From Methylomonas koyamae (GTDB lineage Bacteria > Pseudomonadota > Gammaproteobacteria > Methylococcales > Methylomonadaceae): DNA of 64,000 nucleotides. The DNA lies in NCBI RefSeq assembly GCF_019669905.1, contig NZ_AP019777.1, positions 2,604,001 to 2,668,000 on the forward strand, read 5' to 3'. The first letter of the stretch is position 1, and each line of letters begins with the position of its first letter. Made by a program: the position numbers and the translations under genes. Of this stretch, positions 1 to 8,103 are shown piece by piece. A model generated the notes under the pieces. That model made no database searches. It saw only the letters and a program-made list of their open reading frames with translations, and had not been told where the DNA came from.

Positions 1-1
1 G

Positions 2-295
2 CCGCTGCGTTTGGTCGTGCCTTGGAAATACGGCTTCAAAAGCGCCAAAGCCATCGTCGCCATCGAGTTATGCCGGCAACCGCCGTTGACCAGTTGGAAC
101 CGCTACGCACCCGACGAATACGGCTTCTACGCCAACGTCAATCCGGCGGTACCGCATCCGCGCTGGAGCCAGGCCAGCGAGCGGCCGCTGGGCTCCGATT
201 TTTTCACGCCGCGGCGGCCGACCGAATTGTTCAACGGCTATGGCGAACAGGTTGCCGGTTTGTACAGCGGCATGAACCTCAGGCATTTTTTCTAA
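2..295 (+). CDS. msrP: MsrP, molybdopterin methionine sulfoxide reductase catalytic subunit (C-terminal part)
   Basis: The reading frame is open from the window edge and stops at the TAA at 293-295, so only about the last 97 codons are present. The fragment carries the [10 protein letters not shown] stretch and the following Glu-Leu typical of the C-terminal half of YedY/MsrP, the periplasmic Mo-cofactor enzyme that reduces methionine sulfoxide in envelope proteins. The assignment is supported by the next gene, which starts inside the stop codon of this one and encodes the heme membrane partner MsrQ. The N-terminal Tat signal and the Mo-binding cysteine lie outside the window and cannot be checked. 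Confidence 0.85.
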   Translation, partial: PLRLVVPWKYGFKSAKAIVAIELCRQPPLTSWNRYAPDEYGFYANVNPAVPHPRWSQASERPLGSDFFTPRRPTELFNGYGEQVAGLYSGMNLRHFF

Positions 296-936
296 TGGAC
301 GCGCTGACCAGCCGGCTATGGCCCATTACCATCGCGTTTTGCGTGGCGCCGCTATTGTGGCTGCTGCTGGATATCGGTTTGAACCGACTGGGATCGAATC
401 CGATTCAGGCCATGCATATTTATCTGGGCGACTGGTCGCTGCGTTTTTTATGCATCACGCTGGCGATCACACCGCTCCAAACCATGACTCAATGGCGCGG
501 TATGACCGATTACCGCCAGCTATTCGGCCTGACCGCGTTTTTTTACGCCACCCTGCACCTGCTCGGCTATTTGAGTGCCGACCACGCCTGGGTCTGGCCG
601 ATTATCGGCCTCGACCTTTGGCAGAGCAGTTATCTTTGGTTCGGATTGCTGGCTTACCTGATATTGCTACTGTTGGCCGTTACCTCGCCCAAGGCCGCCA
701 AGAAACGGCTGGGCAAAACCTGGAAAAAACTGCACCGCTATATTTATCTGGCCGCAGCCGCCGCGATCTTGCATTACTTTTGGCAGTTGAAGGGCAATCT
801 GGCCGAGCCGTTGTTCTATCTGCTGGTGCTGGGCATGTTGTTGGGTTTCCGCGGCTTGGTTTGGTTGAAAAACCGCCGGTTCGGACTCACCGCGCCCAGC
901 AAACCGCACGCGGCCGACCCGGACCGCGCCGACTGA
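295..936 (+). CDS. msrQ: MsrQ, heme-binding membrane subunit of the methionine sulfoxide reductase system
   Basis: A 213-residue membrane protein. I chose the ATG at 295 because it overlaps the msrP stop by one base (TAATG), the usual coupling of this pair; an upstream in-frame ATG at 22 would lie inside msrP. Hydrophobic segments lie near residues 8-28, 44-62, 78-95, 110-130, 147-163 and 170-188. The segment around residues 140-150 (KKLHRYIYLAA) contains a conserved-looking heme-ligand histidine of the ferric reductase-like fold. In this family MsrQ passes electrons from the quinone pool or flavin reductase to periplasmic MsrP. Nothing unusual was seen. Confidence 0.92.
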   Translation: MDALTSRLWPITIAFCVAPLLWLLLDIGLNRLGSNPIQAMHIYLGDWSLRFLCITLAITPLQTMTQWRGMTDYRQLFGLTAFFYATLHLLGYLSADHAWVWPIIGLDLWQSSYLWFGLLAYLILLLLAVTSPKAAKKRLGKTWKKLHRYIYLAAAAAILHYFWQLKGNLAEPLFYLLVLGMLLGFRGLVWLKNRRFGLTAPSKPHAADPDRAD

Positions 937-975
937 GCCGCGGCAGCCGTTAGCCTTGGATTTGGAGAACAGACC

Positions 976-1884
976 ATGAACCCAACCTCGATCTTAATCA
1001 CCGGCGGCACCGGCTTTTTGGGCAGCGCCCTGACCCGCCGCCTGTTGGCCAAACAAGTTGCCGTGACGGTATTCGGCCGCGACGCGGAAAAGATCCGCAA
1101 ACAATTCGGTCCCGGCGTCCGCGCGGCAACCCGCTTCGCCGACCTGGCCGACGCCGGCGCCTTCGACGCCGTGGTGAATCTGGCCGGTGCCGGCATCTTC
1201 GACCGTTATTGGACCGGGCCGCGCAAACAGATTTTACGCAACAGCCGCATCGAATTGACCCGGGAGCTGGTGGCCTGGATAGCGGCCGGCAACAAACCGC
1301 CGGTATTGGTCAGCGGCTCTGCCATCGGCGTTTACGGCGACCAGGGCGATAGTGTGCTCAGCGAAACCAGCCCGGCCAACGCCGATTTCGCCCAGCAATT
1401 GTGTGCCGACTGGGAGGCCGCGGCATTGGCTGCGGCGGACCACGGCAGCCGGGTCTGCCTGATCCGCACCGGTCTGGTGTTAGGCCGCGGCGGCGGTTTA
1501 TTGCAACGCATGTTGCCGGCATTCCGGCTTGGCTTGGGCGGCACGCTGGGCGACGGCCGGCAATGGATGTCGTGGATTCATCTGGAAGACTGGCTTGCCG
1601 CCGCCGAAGCGATGATCGCCGATCCGACCATGAGCGGCGCCTATAACGCCACGGCGCCGGAACCTGCGACTAACCGCGAATTCAGCCAAGCCCTCGCCGA
1701 AGCCTTGGGCCGGCCGATGCTGCTACCGCTGCCGGCCGGATTGCTCAAGCTGTTGCTCGGCGAAATGTCCGCCTTGGTATTGGGCAGCCAGCGGGTGAAG
1801 CCGGAGCGCTTGTTGGCGCACGGCTTCCAGTTTCAGTATAGTCGGCTCAAACCCGCGCTCGACGCGATTTTGCACACCTCCTGA
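976..1884 (+). CDS. TIGR01777 family (YfcH-like) NAD(P)-binding epimerase
   Basis: 302 residues, normal for the family. The N-terminus holds the Rossmann dinucleotide motif TGGTGFLGSAL (residues 9-19), and the segment VVNLAGAGI (about 66-74) followed by the W-T/R-K stretch is typical of TIGR01777 sugar-epimerase-like proteins (E. coli YfcH). GSAIGVYG near residues 115-122 holds the Tyr of the active-site region. The C-terminal DUF1731-like tail (residues 250-300) is present, including the QRVKPERLLAHGFQF segment. The start is supported by a good ribosome-binding site (TTGGAGA) about 8 bases upstream. Biochemical substrate is unknown for the family. It is followed after 20 bases by a membrane protein gene and is probably cotranscribed with it. 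Confidence 0.9.
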   Translation: MNPTSILITGGTGFLGSALTRRLLAKQVAVTVFGRDAEKIRKQFGPGVRAATRFADLADAGAFDAVVNLAGAGIFDRYWTGPRKQILRNSRIELTRELVAWIAAGNKPPVLVSGSAIGVYGDQGDSVLSETSPANADFAQQLCADWEAAALAAADHGSRVCLIRTGLVLGRGGGLLQRMLPAFRLGLGGTLGDGRQWMSWIHLEDWLAAAEAMIADPTMSGAYNATAPEPATNREFSQALAEALGRPMLLPLPAGLLKLLLGEMSALVLGSQRVKPERLLAHGFQFQYSRLKPALDAILHTS

Positions 1885-1904
1885 TCCGAAATAATGGTAA
1901 GTCC

Positions 1905-2414
1905 ATGTTAATCGACAGCCTGTCAGCGTTATTTGCCTTTACCTCGTTCATCCGCTGGTACGAAGCCTTGTTGGTGGCGATCGGCCTCGGCTTATTGGTG
2001 TTTTACCTGACGCCGGAACCGGACCCGGAATGGGAAGAGCGCGAACCGCCCAGCCTATATTTTTACCTGCAATGGAGCTGGTTGGGTCACCTGAAGTTAA
2101 AGGACGCCTTCTATCCGTTCTTCATTTTGTATAACGCCGTACTGTTCCTGATCGATTACCGGGTCCAGGAGGGCGAGTTCACCGTCGCCAGTTGGGTCAC
2201 CATGCACATCATCATGGCGATGCCGTTGATTTACTGGACCGGTGCGGTGTGGCGCTGTTCGGATAAAACCGGTTCGCGCCACTGGGCGGTGCTGGCCCGA
2301 TTGATGACGGTAGCGGCTTTTCTGGATTTATTGCTGCGTTGGGTGATTTACCGCTATTACCCCAATATATTCTTCAACTGCCAACAGATGACCATCCATT
2401 GGGGCGACTGCTGA
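1905..2414 (+). CDS. Conserved-looking membrane protein of unknown function
   Basis: 169 residues with about four hydrophobic segments (near residues 16-35, 68-86, 98-115 and 127-145), separated by an acidic loop (PEPDPEWEEREPP) after the first. There is no signal peptide, cofactor motif or family signature that I recognise. It sits 20 bases after the epimerase and 5 bases before the photolyase start, so it is most likely part of the same transcript. The C-terminus (NCQQMTIHWGDC) carries two cysteines. Function unknown. Confidence 0.75.
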   Translation: MLIDSLSALFAFTSFIRWYEALLVAIGLGLLVFYLTPEPDPEWEEREPPSLYFYLQWSWLGHLKLKDAFYPFFILYNAVLFLIDYRVQEGEFTVASWVTMHIIMAMPLIYWTGAVWRCSDKTGSRHWAVLARLMTVAAFLDLLLRWVIYRYYPNIFFNCQQMTIHWGDC

Positions 2415-2419
2415 CCGAA

Positions 2420-3805
2420 ATGAGCAAACCGCGTTACCGAACTTCCTTATTTATTTTCCGCCGCGACCTGCGCCTGGCAGATAACACCGCATTGAACGCG
2501 GCATTGCAAAGCACGCAGCGGGTGTTGGCCTGCTTCGTTTTCGATCCGCGCCAGATCGAGGCCCACCCCTACCGAAGCCAACCGGCGCTGCAATTCATGC
2601 TGGAATCGTTAAACGATTTGCAAACTCAGTGTCTGGCGCACGGCGGCCGGCTCTATCTGTTCGGCGAGCGGCCGGAAGCAGTCGTCGAACATCTACACCG
2701 GCAGCAAAGTATCGAAGCGGTATTCGTCAATCGGGATTACACGCCGTTTAGCCGCCAGCGCGACCGGGAACTGGAGTTATGTTGCGAAAAATTGGGCATC
2801 GGCTTCCACAGCCATGCCGACCTGTTGCTAAACGAGCCGGAACGGGTATTGACCGACAAAGGCTCGCCCTACCAAGTGTTTACCGCCTTTTACAAAAAAG
2901 CGGTGCAAAATCCGGTAGCCGTCCCGGATGCAGTAGCCGGCGACCGCTGGTTCAATGCTGCCGTCGACGCCGACCGGCCGGAACTGCTGCAAAATTTGAT
3001 CCTGCCGCGACAGAATGCCCTGGCCGGCGGCCGGCAAGCGGCATTGCAACACTTAGCGGCATTGGCGGCATGCCGGGATTACAGCCAGACCCGCGACTTT
3101 CCGGAACTGGACGCCACCAGCCATTTGTCGCCGTATCTTAAGTTCGGCTGCTGCTCGGTACGCGAAGCCTACCAAGCCATCCAAGTTCAACTTGGGCCCG
3201 ACCATGCGCTGTTGCGGCAATTGTACTGGCGCGATTTTTTCAGCCATATCGCCTACCATTTTCCGCACGTATTCGGCCATGCCTTCGACCGCCGCCTGGA
3301 CGGGCTGCGCTGGCGCAATGCCCAAGACGATTTCTGGGCCTGGGCCAACGGCCAAACCGGATTTCCCATCGTCGATGCGGCGATGCGGGAACTGAACCAG
3401 ACCGGCTGGATGCACAACCGGCTGCGCATGGTCGTCGCCTCGTTCCTGGTCAAAGACCTGCATGTGTCCTGGCGCTGGGGCGAACGTTACTTCGCCCAGC
3501 ATCTGCTCGATTACGATCCTTGCGTCAACAACGGCAACTGGCAATGGGCAGCGTCGACCGGCTGCGACGCGCAACCGTATTTCCGGATTTTCAACCCGTG
3601 GCTGCAACAGAAAAAATTCGATCCCGACTGCCGCTACATCAAAACCTGGCTGCCGGAACTGCGACGCTATTCGGCCGCAGCGATCCACAAATGGGAAAAG
3701 TCGCCGCTGGCCGGCGATTATCCGCCGCCGCGGGTGAATCATGCCGAGCAAAGCCGCAGCATCAAAACCCAATACCAAACCTTATTGTCCAACCAACCGA
3801 CCTGA
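2420..3805 (+). CDS. phrB: Deoxyribodipyrimidine photolyase (class I CPD photolyase)
   Basis: 461 residues from the ATG at 2420, close to E. coli PhrB (472). An in-frame start at 2339 would run through the preceding gene, so the later ATG is preferred. The N-terminal photolyase domain begins with LFIFRRDLRLADN; the C-terminal FAD-binding domain shows the hallmark segments WRDFF, GQTGFPIVDAAMREL, TGWMHNR and DYDPCVNNGNWQW, which line the FAD and DNA-lesion pocket. The enzyme uses light to split cyclobutane pyrimidine dimers. It lies in a compact + strand run with the lipocalin gene, which starts 4 bases after its stop; photolyase and Blc-type lipocalin genes are often neighbours in proteobacteria. 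Confidence 0.96.
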   Translation: MSKPRYRTSLFIFRRDLRLADNTALNAALQSTQRVLACFVFDPRQIEAHPYRSQPALQFMLESLNDLQTQCLAHGGRLYLFGERPEAVVEHLHRQQSIEAVFVNRDYTPFSRQRDRELELCCEKLGIGFHSHADLLLNEPERVLTDKGSPYQVFTAFYKKAVQNPVAVPDAVAGDRWFNAAVDADRPELLQNLILPRQNALAGGRQAALQHLAALAACRDYSQTRDFPELDATSHLSPYLKFGCCSVREAYQAIQVQLGPDHALLRQLYWRDFFSHIAYHFPHVFGHAFDRRLDGLRWRNAQDDFWAWANGQTGFPIVDAAMRELNQTGWMHNRLRMVVASFLVKDLHVSWRWGERYFAQHLLDYDPCVNNGNWQWAASTGCDAQPYFRIFNPWLQQKKFDPDCRYIKTWLPELRRYSAAAIHKWEKSPLAGDYPPPRVNHAEQSRSIKTQYQTLLSNQPT

Positions 3806-3809
3806 ACCG

Positions 3810-4331
3810 ATGCGATTACCTGCGATACTGATATTCACTTTGCTGCTGTTGACCGGCTGCACCGGCATACCGGAAGGCTTGACCGTGGTCGACGGTTTCG
3901 AATTGCCGCGCTATTTGGGCACCTGGCACGAAATCGCCCGGCTGGACCACAGCTTCGAACGCGGCCTCAGCGACATCCGCGCCGAGTACAGCCTGCGCGA
4001 AGATGGCGGCGTCAAAGTACTGAACAGCGGTTTCGATGCCGAAACCCAGCAACGCCGCAGTGCCGAAGGCAAAGCCTACTTTATCGACGGCCCGGAACGG
4101 GGCCGATTGAAGGTGTCGTTTTTCGGCCCGTTCTACGGTGCCTACAACATCATCGCGCTGGACAAGGCTAACTACCAATATGCGATGGTCGCCGGCCCGG
4201 ACCGAGACTATTTATGGATTCTGGCACGCACGCCGGATCTGGCGCAGCCGACGCTGGACAGTCTGGTTGACCAGGCCCGCAACCTGGGTTTCGCCACCGA
4301 CCAATTGATTTTCGCCGCGCCCCGGCATTGA
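3810..4331 (+). CDS. blc: Blc-type outer-membrane lipocalin (lipoprotein)
   Basis: 173 residues from the ATG at 3810. The N-terminus is a lipoprotein signal with lipobox LTGC, lipidation at Cys17. The lipocalin signature is clear: YLGTWHEIARLDHSFERG (Gly-x-Trp motif near residues 36-41), followed by the beta-barrel strands and the closing YLWILART motif. Blc binds phospholipid or fatty-acid-like ligands at the outer membrane. The gene starts 4 bases after the photolyase stop and its own stop overlaps a TTG that is in frame with the next gene, so the three genes are almost certainly one transcript. Confidence 0.93.
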   Translation: MRLPAILIFTLLLLTGCTGIPEGLTVVDGFELPRYLGTWHEIARLDHSFERGLSDIRAEYSLREDGGVKVLNSGFDAETQQRRSAEGKAYFIDGPERGRLKVSFFGPFYGAYNIIALDKANYQYAMVAGPDRDYLWILARTPDLAQPTLDSLVDQARNLGFATDQLIFAAPRH

Positions 4332-4345
4332 CTCCAAGGACTCCC

Positions 4346-5287
4346 ATGCACAATATTCCGGTCGGTATCAGCAGTTGCCTGTTAGGCCACGAAGTCCGTT
4401 ACGACGGCGCCCACAAATACCACAGCTACATCGAGCGCACGCTGGGCCGCTATTTCGACTTCAAACCGTTCTGCCCGGAAGTCGAAGCCGGCCTGGGCAT
4501 CCCCCGCCCCTGCGTACAGTTGCGGGAAACCGCCGCAGGCATCCGCTGCGTCGGCGTCAAGGACCACAGCTTCGACGTCACCGAGCGCTTGCAGGATGCG
4601 GCCGCGCGCCAGACAAGTTGGCTGGACGGCTTGTGCGGTTACATCCTGAAAAAAGACTCGCCCAGTTGCGGCATGACCCGAGTTAAGGTTTACAAACACG
4701 AGGTGCCGGTGCGCAATGGCACCGGGATTTTTGCCGGCTATCTGCAAACTGCCTTCCCCAACCTGCCGGTCGAAGAAGAAGGCCGCCTCGGCGATCCGGG
4801 TTTGCGGGAAAACTTCATCCAGCGCGTCTTCGTTTACCGGCGCTGGCGGCAACTATGCGAGGACGGCCTCAGCGCCCACGGCTTGATCAGCTTCCACAGC
4901 CGGCACAAACTGATCGCGATGAGCCACGACCAAAACCGGGCCCGCAATCTGGGCAGAATAATCGCCGGCGCCACCGATGCCCGGGTCGAGACTATCGCCG
5001 CCGAATACATAACCGAATTGATGGCCTGCCTGAAGATCGTCGCCAGCCGCGGCAACCACGTCAATGTGCTGCAACACATTCAAGGCTATTTGAAACGGGC
5101 GCTGGACAGCGACGACAAACAGGAATTGTCCGAGACCATCGAAAACTACCGCATCGGCCAGGTACCGCTGATCGTACCGTTGACGCTGCTGCGCCACCAT
5201 TTCCGCCGTCAGCCCGATAGTTTCATCGACAACTCGTTTTACATGCAACCGCATCCGGCCGAATTGGCGTTGTTGAACGAGATCTGA
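4346..5287 (+). CDS. DUF523 and DUF1722 domain protein (YbgA-containing)
   Basis: 313 residues from the ATG at 4346, which has a CCAAGGA ribosome-binding site 7 bases upstream; a TTG at 4328 is an alternative. The N-terminal DUF523 domain (residues 1-150) contains SSCLLG, the FCPEVEAGLGIPRP segment and KKDSPSCGM, with conserved cysteines suggestive of metal binding. The C-terminal DUF1722 domain (about 185-310) has the FHSRHKLIAMSHD and NHVNVLQHIQGYLK segments. Proteins of this architecture are widespread next to photolyase genes, which fits here, but their biochemical role is not established. Confidence 0.9.
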   Translation: MHNIPVGISSCLLGHEVRYDGAHKYHSYIERTLGRYFDFKPFCPEVEAGLGIPRPCVQLRETAAGIRCVGVKDHSFDVTERLQDAAARQTSWLDGLCGYILKKDSPSCGMTRVKVYKHEVPVRNGTGIFAGYLQTAFPNLPVEEEGRLGDPGLRENFIQRVFVYRRWRQLCEDGLSAHGLISFHSRHKLIAMSHDQNRARNLGRIIAGATDARVETIAAEYITELMACLKIVASRGNHVNVLQHIQGYLKRALDSDDKQELSETIENYRIGQVPLIVPLTLLRHHFRRQPDSFIDNSFYMQPHPAELALLNEI

Positions 5288-5293
5288 GCGCCG

Positions 5294-5494
5294 TTAACGC
5301 TCCAACTCGCGGCGCTGCTTTTGATACTGGTCGTAGCCGGGCCGGCCTTCGCAATCGTCGGCCATGGCTTTTTGGCATTGCAATTGGCCGGCATTTTCGA
5401 CGGCGTGGTAGGCAAAGCGCTGAGCCCAATCGGCGCTGCAAGCGGTACCGGCCAATAAGCAAACCGTCAGACTTAACACCCGAATTCCGTTCAT
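5294..5494 (-). CDS. Small exported protein of unknown function
   Basis: 66 residues from the ATG at 5494; a GTG at 5503 would add three residues. The first 22 residues are a signal sequence (hydrophobic VLSLTVCLLAGTAC). Cys21 could be a lipidation site, though Gly at -3 is atypical. The mature part is short, charged and contains two further cysteines (QCQKAMADDC), with a C-terminal basic helix. The coding sequence faces the upstream + strand gene tail to tail with 6 bases between stops. No family recognised. Confidence 0.55.
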   Translation of the reverse strand: MNGIRVLSLTVCLLAGTACSADWAQRFAYHAVENAGQLQCQKAMADDCEGRPGYDQYQKQRRELER

Positions 5495-5605
5495 AAGTTT
5501 CACTGCGTTGGCTTGGCGCCCGGCTCTTGTTGGAAATGAGCTTCAGAATACGGCGAAACTCGCTACAATGCTTGACCAATTCAGCTACTTTCGACGGTAC
5601 ATCCG

Positions 5606-7318
5606 ATGGACATGGACACCGCGGAAAACTCCGCAAAATATGCAACCTTTATCAACCTATTAAAGGGTAGCGGCAAACTGTCGGACACCGATCTCGGTAA
5701 AGTCCGGCGCATGCAGAAATCCGCACCGGACGACTCGCTGCCGCAATTGCTGATTAAACTCGGTTTGTGCTCAGACAACGACATCGCCAACAATTTTGTG
5801 GCGGCCACCGGCATCCAACGCGCGGCGGCGGCACACTACCCGCCGCAGTCGCCGCTGCCGGACCACATTTCCCAACGTTTTCTGAAGCAACACCATGCGG
5901 TCGGTCTGACAGCGGACGAACAACAAATTGAAATCGCCGTGATGGACCCGATGGACGACTATGTCGTGCAAGCCCTGCAATTGGCCACCGGCAAGACCGT
6001 GACCTTGCAGATCGGCCAACTCGCCGAAATCGATGCGGCCTTGGAGTTGCAGTACGGCGAAGGCAAATCGCAGATGGATAAGCTACGCGACAACCTGGAC
6101 GTGGAACAGGAAGGCAGCGAAGATCTGGAACATTTGAAAGACTTGGCTTCCGAAGCGCCGATCATCAAGATGGTGAACTATATCCTGCAAAAAGCGGTGG
6201 AAAGCCGCGCTTCCGACGTGCATATCGAGCCGTTCGAACAAAGCCTGAAAGTGCGGTTGCGCATCGACGGCGTGTTGCAGGACATAGATTCGCCGCCGGT
6301 CGCTTCCACTGCGGCTGTGTTGTCGCGGATCAAGATCATGGCCAAGCTCAATATCGCCGAACGCCGCCTGCCGCAGGACGGCCGCATCAAATTGCAAATG
6401 ATCGGCAAAGAGCTGGATCTGCGGGTGTCGACGATTCCGACGCTGCACGGCGAAAGCGTGGTGATCCGCTTGCTGGACAAGGAAAACGCGGTACTGGATT
6501 TCGAAACGCTGGGCTTCGTCGGCAAACAGGCCGAGCGCTTCATGGAAGTTTTGGCCCAGCCGCACGGCATCCTGCTGATCACCGGCCCTACCGGCAGCGG
6601 TAAATCCACCTCGTTGTACGCCGCGCTGAAAACCCTGAACACGCCGGAACGCAAGATCATCACGGTCGAGGACCCGGTCGAATACCAACTGGAAGGCATC
6701 AACCAGATTCAAGCCAAACCGCAGATCGGCCTGACCTTCGCCTCGGCGTTGCGCTCCATCGTCCGCCAGGACCCGGACGTAATCATGATCGGCGAGATGC
6801 GCGATCTGGAAACCGCCAAGATCGCCGTGCAATCGGCGCTGACCGGCCACTTGGTGCTGTCCACCTTGCACACCAACGACGCTGCGGCCGGCGTCACCCG
6901 CTTGCAGGACATGGGCCTGGAAGAATACCTGCTCAGCTCGACCATCAACGGCATCCTGGCCCAACGCTTGGTCAGAAGGCTGTGCCCGCACTGTAAGCAG
7001 GCCCATCCGGCGGCCGATGCCGTGATCGAGGAAATGCAGTTGCGGCGCTGGCAACCCAGCGGCGACATCCGGTTCTACAAACCGGTGGGTTGCCCGGCCT
7101 GTAACGGCATCGGCTACAAAGGCCGGCTGGCGATCATCGAATTTTTGACGATGACCGACACCATCCGCAAACAAATCATGAAACACGAAGAAGCCTTCGT
7201 CATCCAGCAAACCGCGATCGAGGAAGGCATGCAGACCATGTACGAAGATGGCGTCGGTAAGGCGCTGCAAGGCACGACCACGCTGGAAGAAGTGTTGCGA
7301 GTCACCACCGAAACCTGA
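5606..7318 (+). CDS. GspE/PilB-type secretion or pilus assembly ATPase
   Basis: 570 residues. The N-terminal region (1-140) resembles the MshEN/GspE-N domain that can bind c-di-GMP. The motor domain holds Walker A GPTGSGKST (residues 327-335), the Asp box around EDPVEYQLEGI, Walker B region DPDVIMIGEMRD and the His-box segment TGHLVLSTLHTND. A zinc ribbon (CPHC about 460 and CPAC about 498) is typical of GspE/PilB. It hexamerises at the inner membrane to drive pseudopilus or type IV pilus assembly. It stands alone: no other secretion or pilus gene is in the window, so which system it powers is open. Confidence 0.93.
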   Translation: MDMDTAENSAKYATFINLLKGSGKLSDTDLGKVRRMQKSAPDDSLPQLLIKLGLCSDNDIANNFVAATGIQRAAAAHYPPQSPLPDHISQRFLKQHHAVGLTADEQQIEIAVMDPMDDYVVQALQLATGKTVTLQIGQLAEIDAALELQYGEGKSQMDKLRDNLDVEQEGSEDLEHLKDLASEAPIIKMVNYILQKAVESRASDVHIEPFEQSLKVRLRIDGVLQDIDSPPVASTAAVLSRIKIMAKLNIAERRLPQDGRIKLQMIGKELDLRVSTIPTLHGESVVIRLLDKENAVLDFETLGFVGKQAERFMEVLAQPHGILLITGPTGSGKSTSLYAALKTLNTPERKIITVEDPVEYQLEGINQIQAKPQIGLTFASALRSIVRQDPDVIMIGEMRDLETAKIAVQSALTGHLVLSTLHTNDAAAGVTRLQDMGLEEYLLSSTINGILAQRLVRRLCPHCKQAHPAADAVIEEMQLRRWQPSGDIRFYKPVGCPACNGIGYKGRLAIIEFLTMTDTIRKQIMKHEEAFVIQQTAIEEGMQTMYEDGVGKALQGTTTLEEVLRVTTET

Positions 7319-7340
7319 GTATCCGGTGCAGCGACTGGCG

Positions 7341-7369
7341 GACACTGCAACCGTGCCGCTTGCAGTGTC
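7341..7369. repeat. Perfect 10-bp inverted repeat downstream of the GspE-type ATPase gene
   Basis: GACACTGCAA at 7341-7350 is matched by its reverse complement at 7360-7369 with a 9-base loop. It starts 22 bases after the ATPase stop. No run of T follows, so it is not a standard intrinsic terminator, but it may stabilise the transcript end. Confidence 0.6.
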
Positions 7370-7464
7370 GGTCAAGTCTCGCACGAGCAGCCATAGCGAC
7401 GCGAGCCTGCGTCGTGTAACCTGCACCAAACACCTTCAGCCTTTAATCGAACCCGGAGACTACC

Positions 7465-7791
7465 GTGGCATCGACAACCATCCACAGTTGGCACCGCATA
7501 AAATTATCCAGCCAGGAGTACCAATCCGGCGAAATCGCCGTGTTAATGGGCGCCTTCCGCGCCGCCTACGTAGCCCGGAACGGTCCGGACGGCATGGCGA
7601 TGTTCGGTCATTGGACCGACGACGGCTCGTGTTATTGGGTATATACCAGCCCGAAATCGTCCAGGCATATCGCGCCGCTGCTGGCAGCCTATTCCGCCTT
7701 ACGGACACCTGCCCCCGACCCACAGCAGTTATCGCTGATCTACGGCGACGAATCCGCCCGCAACTGCTTCGAAACCGGTTTCGAAGCCTGA
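7465..7791 (+). CDS. Small orphan protein, function unknown
   Basis: 108 residues from a GTG at 7465, supported by a CCGGAGA ribosome-binding site 6 bases upstream. The protein is soluble, without signal peptide or membrane segment. A central stretch is rich in aromatic and polar residues (FGHWTDDGSCYWVYTSP). No family recognised. It has its own 145-base leader and is isolated from its neighbours. Confidence 0.6.
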   Translation: MASTTIHSWHRIKLSSQEYQSGEIAVLMGAFRAAYVARNGPDGMAMFGHWTDDGSCYWVYTSPKSSRHIAPLLAAYSALRTPAPDPQQLSLIYGDESARNCFETGFEA

Positions 7792-8103
7792 TGTGAGTCC
7801 AACTGTGGCCGCAATCGGTTTTGGTGCGGATGCTTTGCCAGTTTTGCGCTGAACATTACAGTACGCCAGCAGTTCGTGCCGGTCGAGAGCTATAACTGGA
7901 CCCGGTGTTTGGTAGTTGAAGGGAAGCGGCGTATCCGGTTGATTATGAACAAAACGATCGCACCAAAACATACGCCGCCATAAAGGCGATTAACGTAATC
8001 GACCTGTCGAGTCGAGCAGAGAACATGGAGTTTACAACTGTCCGGACGATTCCGGCTGCAACGCAGAGCGGAGCTGGCCGCAAAGCTCGTTAGACCGCAT
8101 CCG
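7792..8103. other. Gene-free stretch
   Basis: 312 bases between the small orphan gene and the convergent propeller gene. No convincing coding frame, terminator or structural RNA was seen; the short open frames here lack ribosome-binding sites and family-like composition. Confidence 0.5.

Noticed and set aside
7341..7369. Intrinsic terminator of the GspE-type ATPase gene
   Set aside because: The hairpin is perfect, but no T-run follows on the + strand; kept only as an inverted repeat.
6083..7429. Long open frame (448 codons) on the minus strand opposite the GspE/PilB-type ATPase
   Set aside because: It is a mirror of a well-conserved + strand gene in GC-rich DNA; composition is Gln/His/Asp-rich and no family pattern appears.
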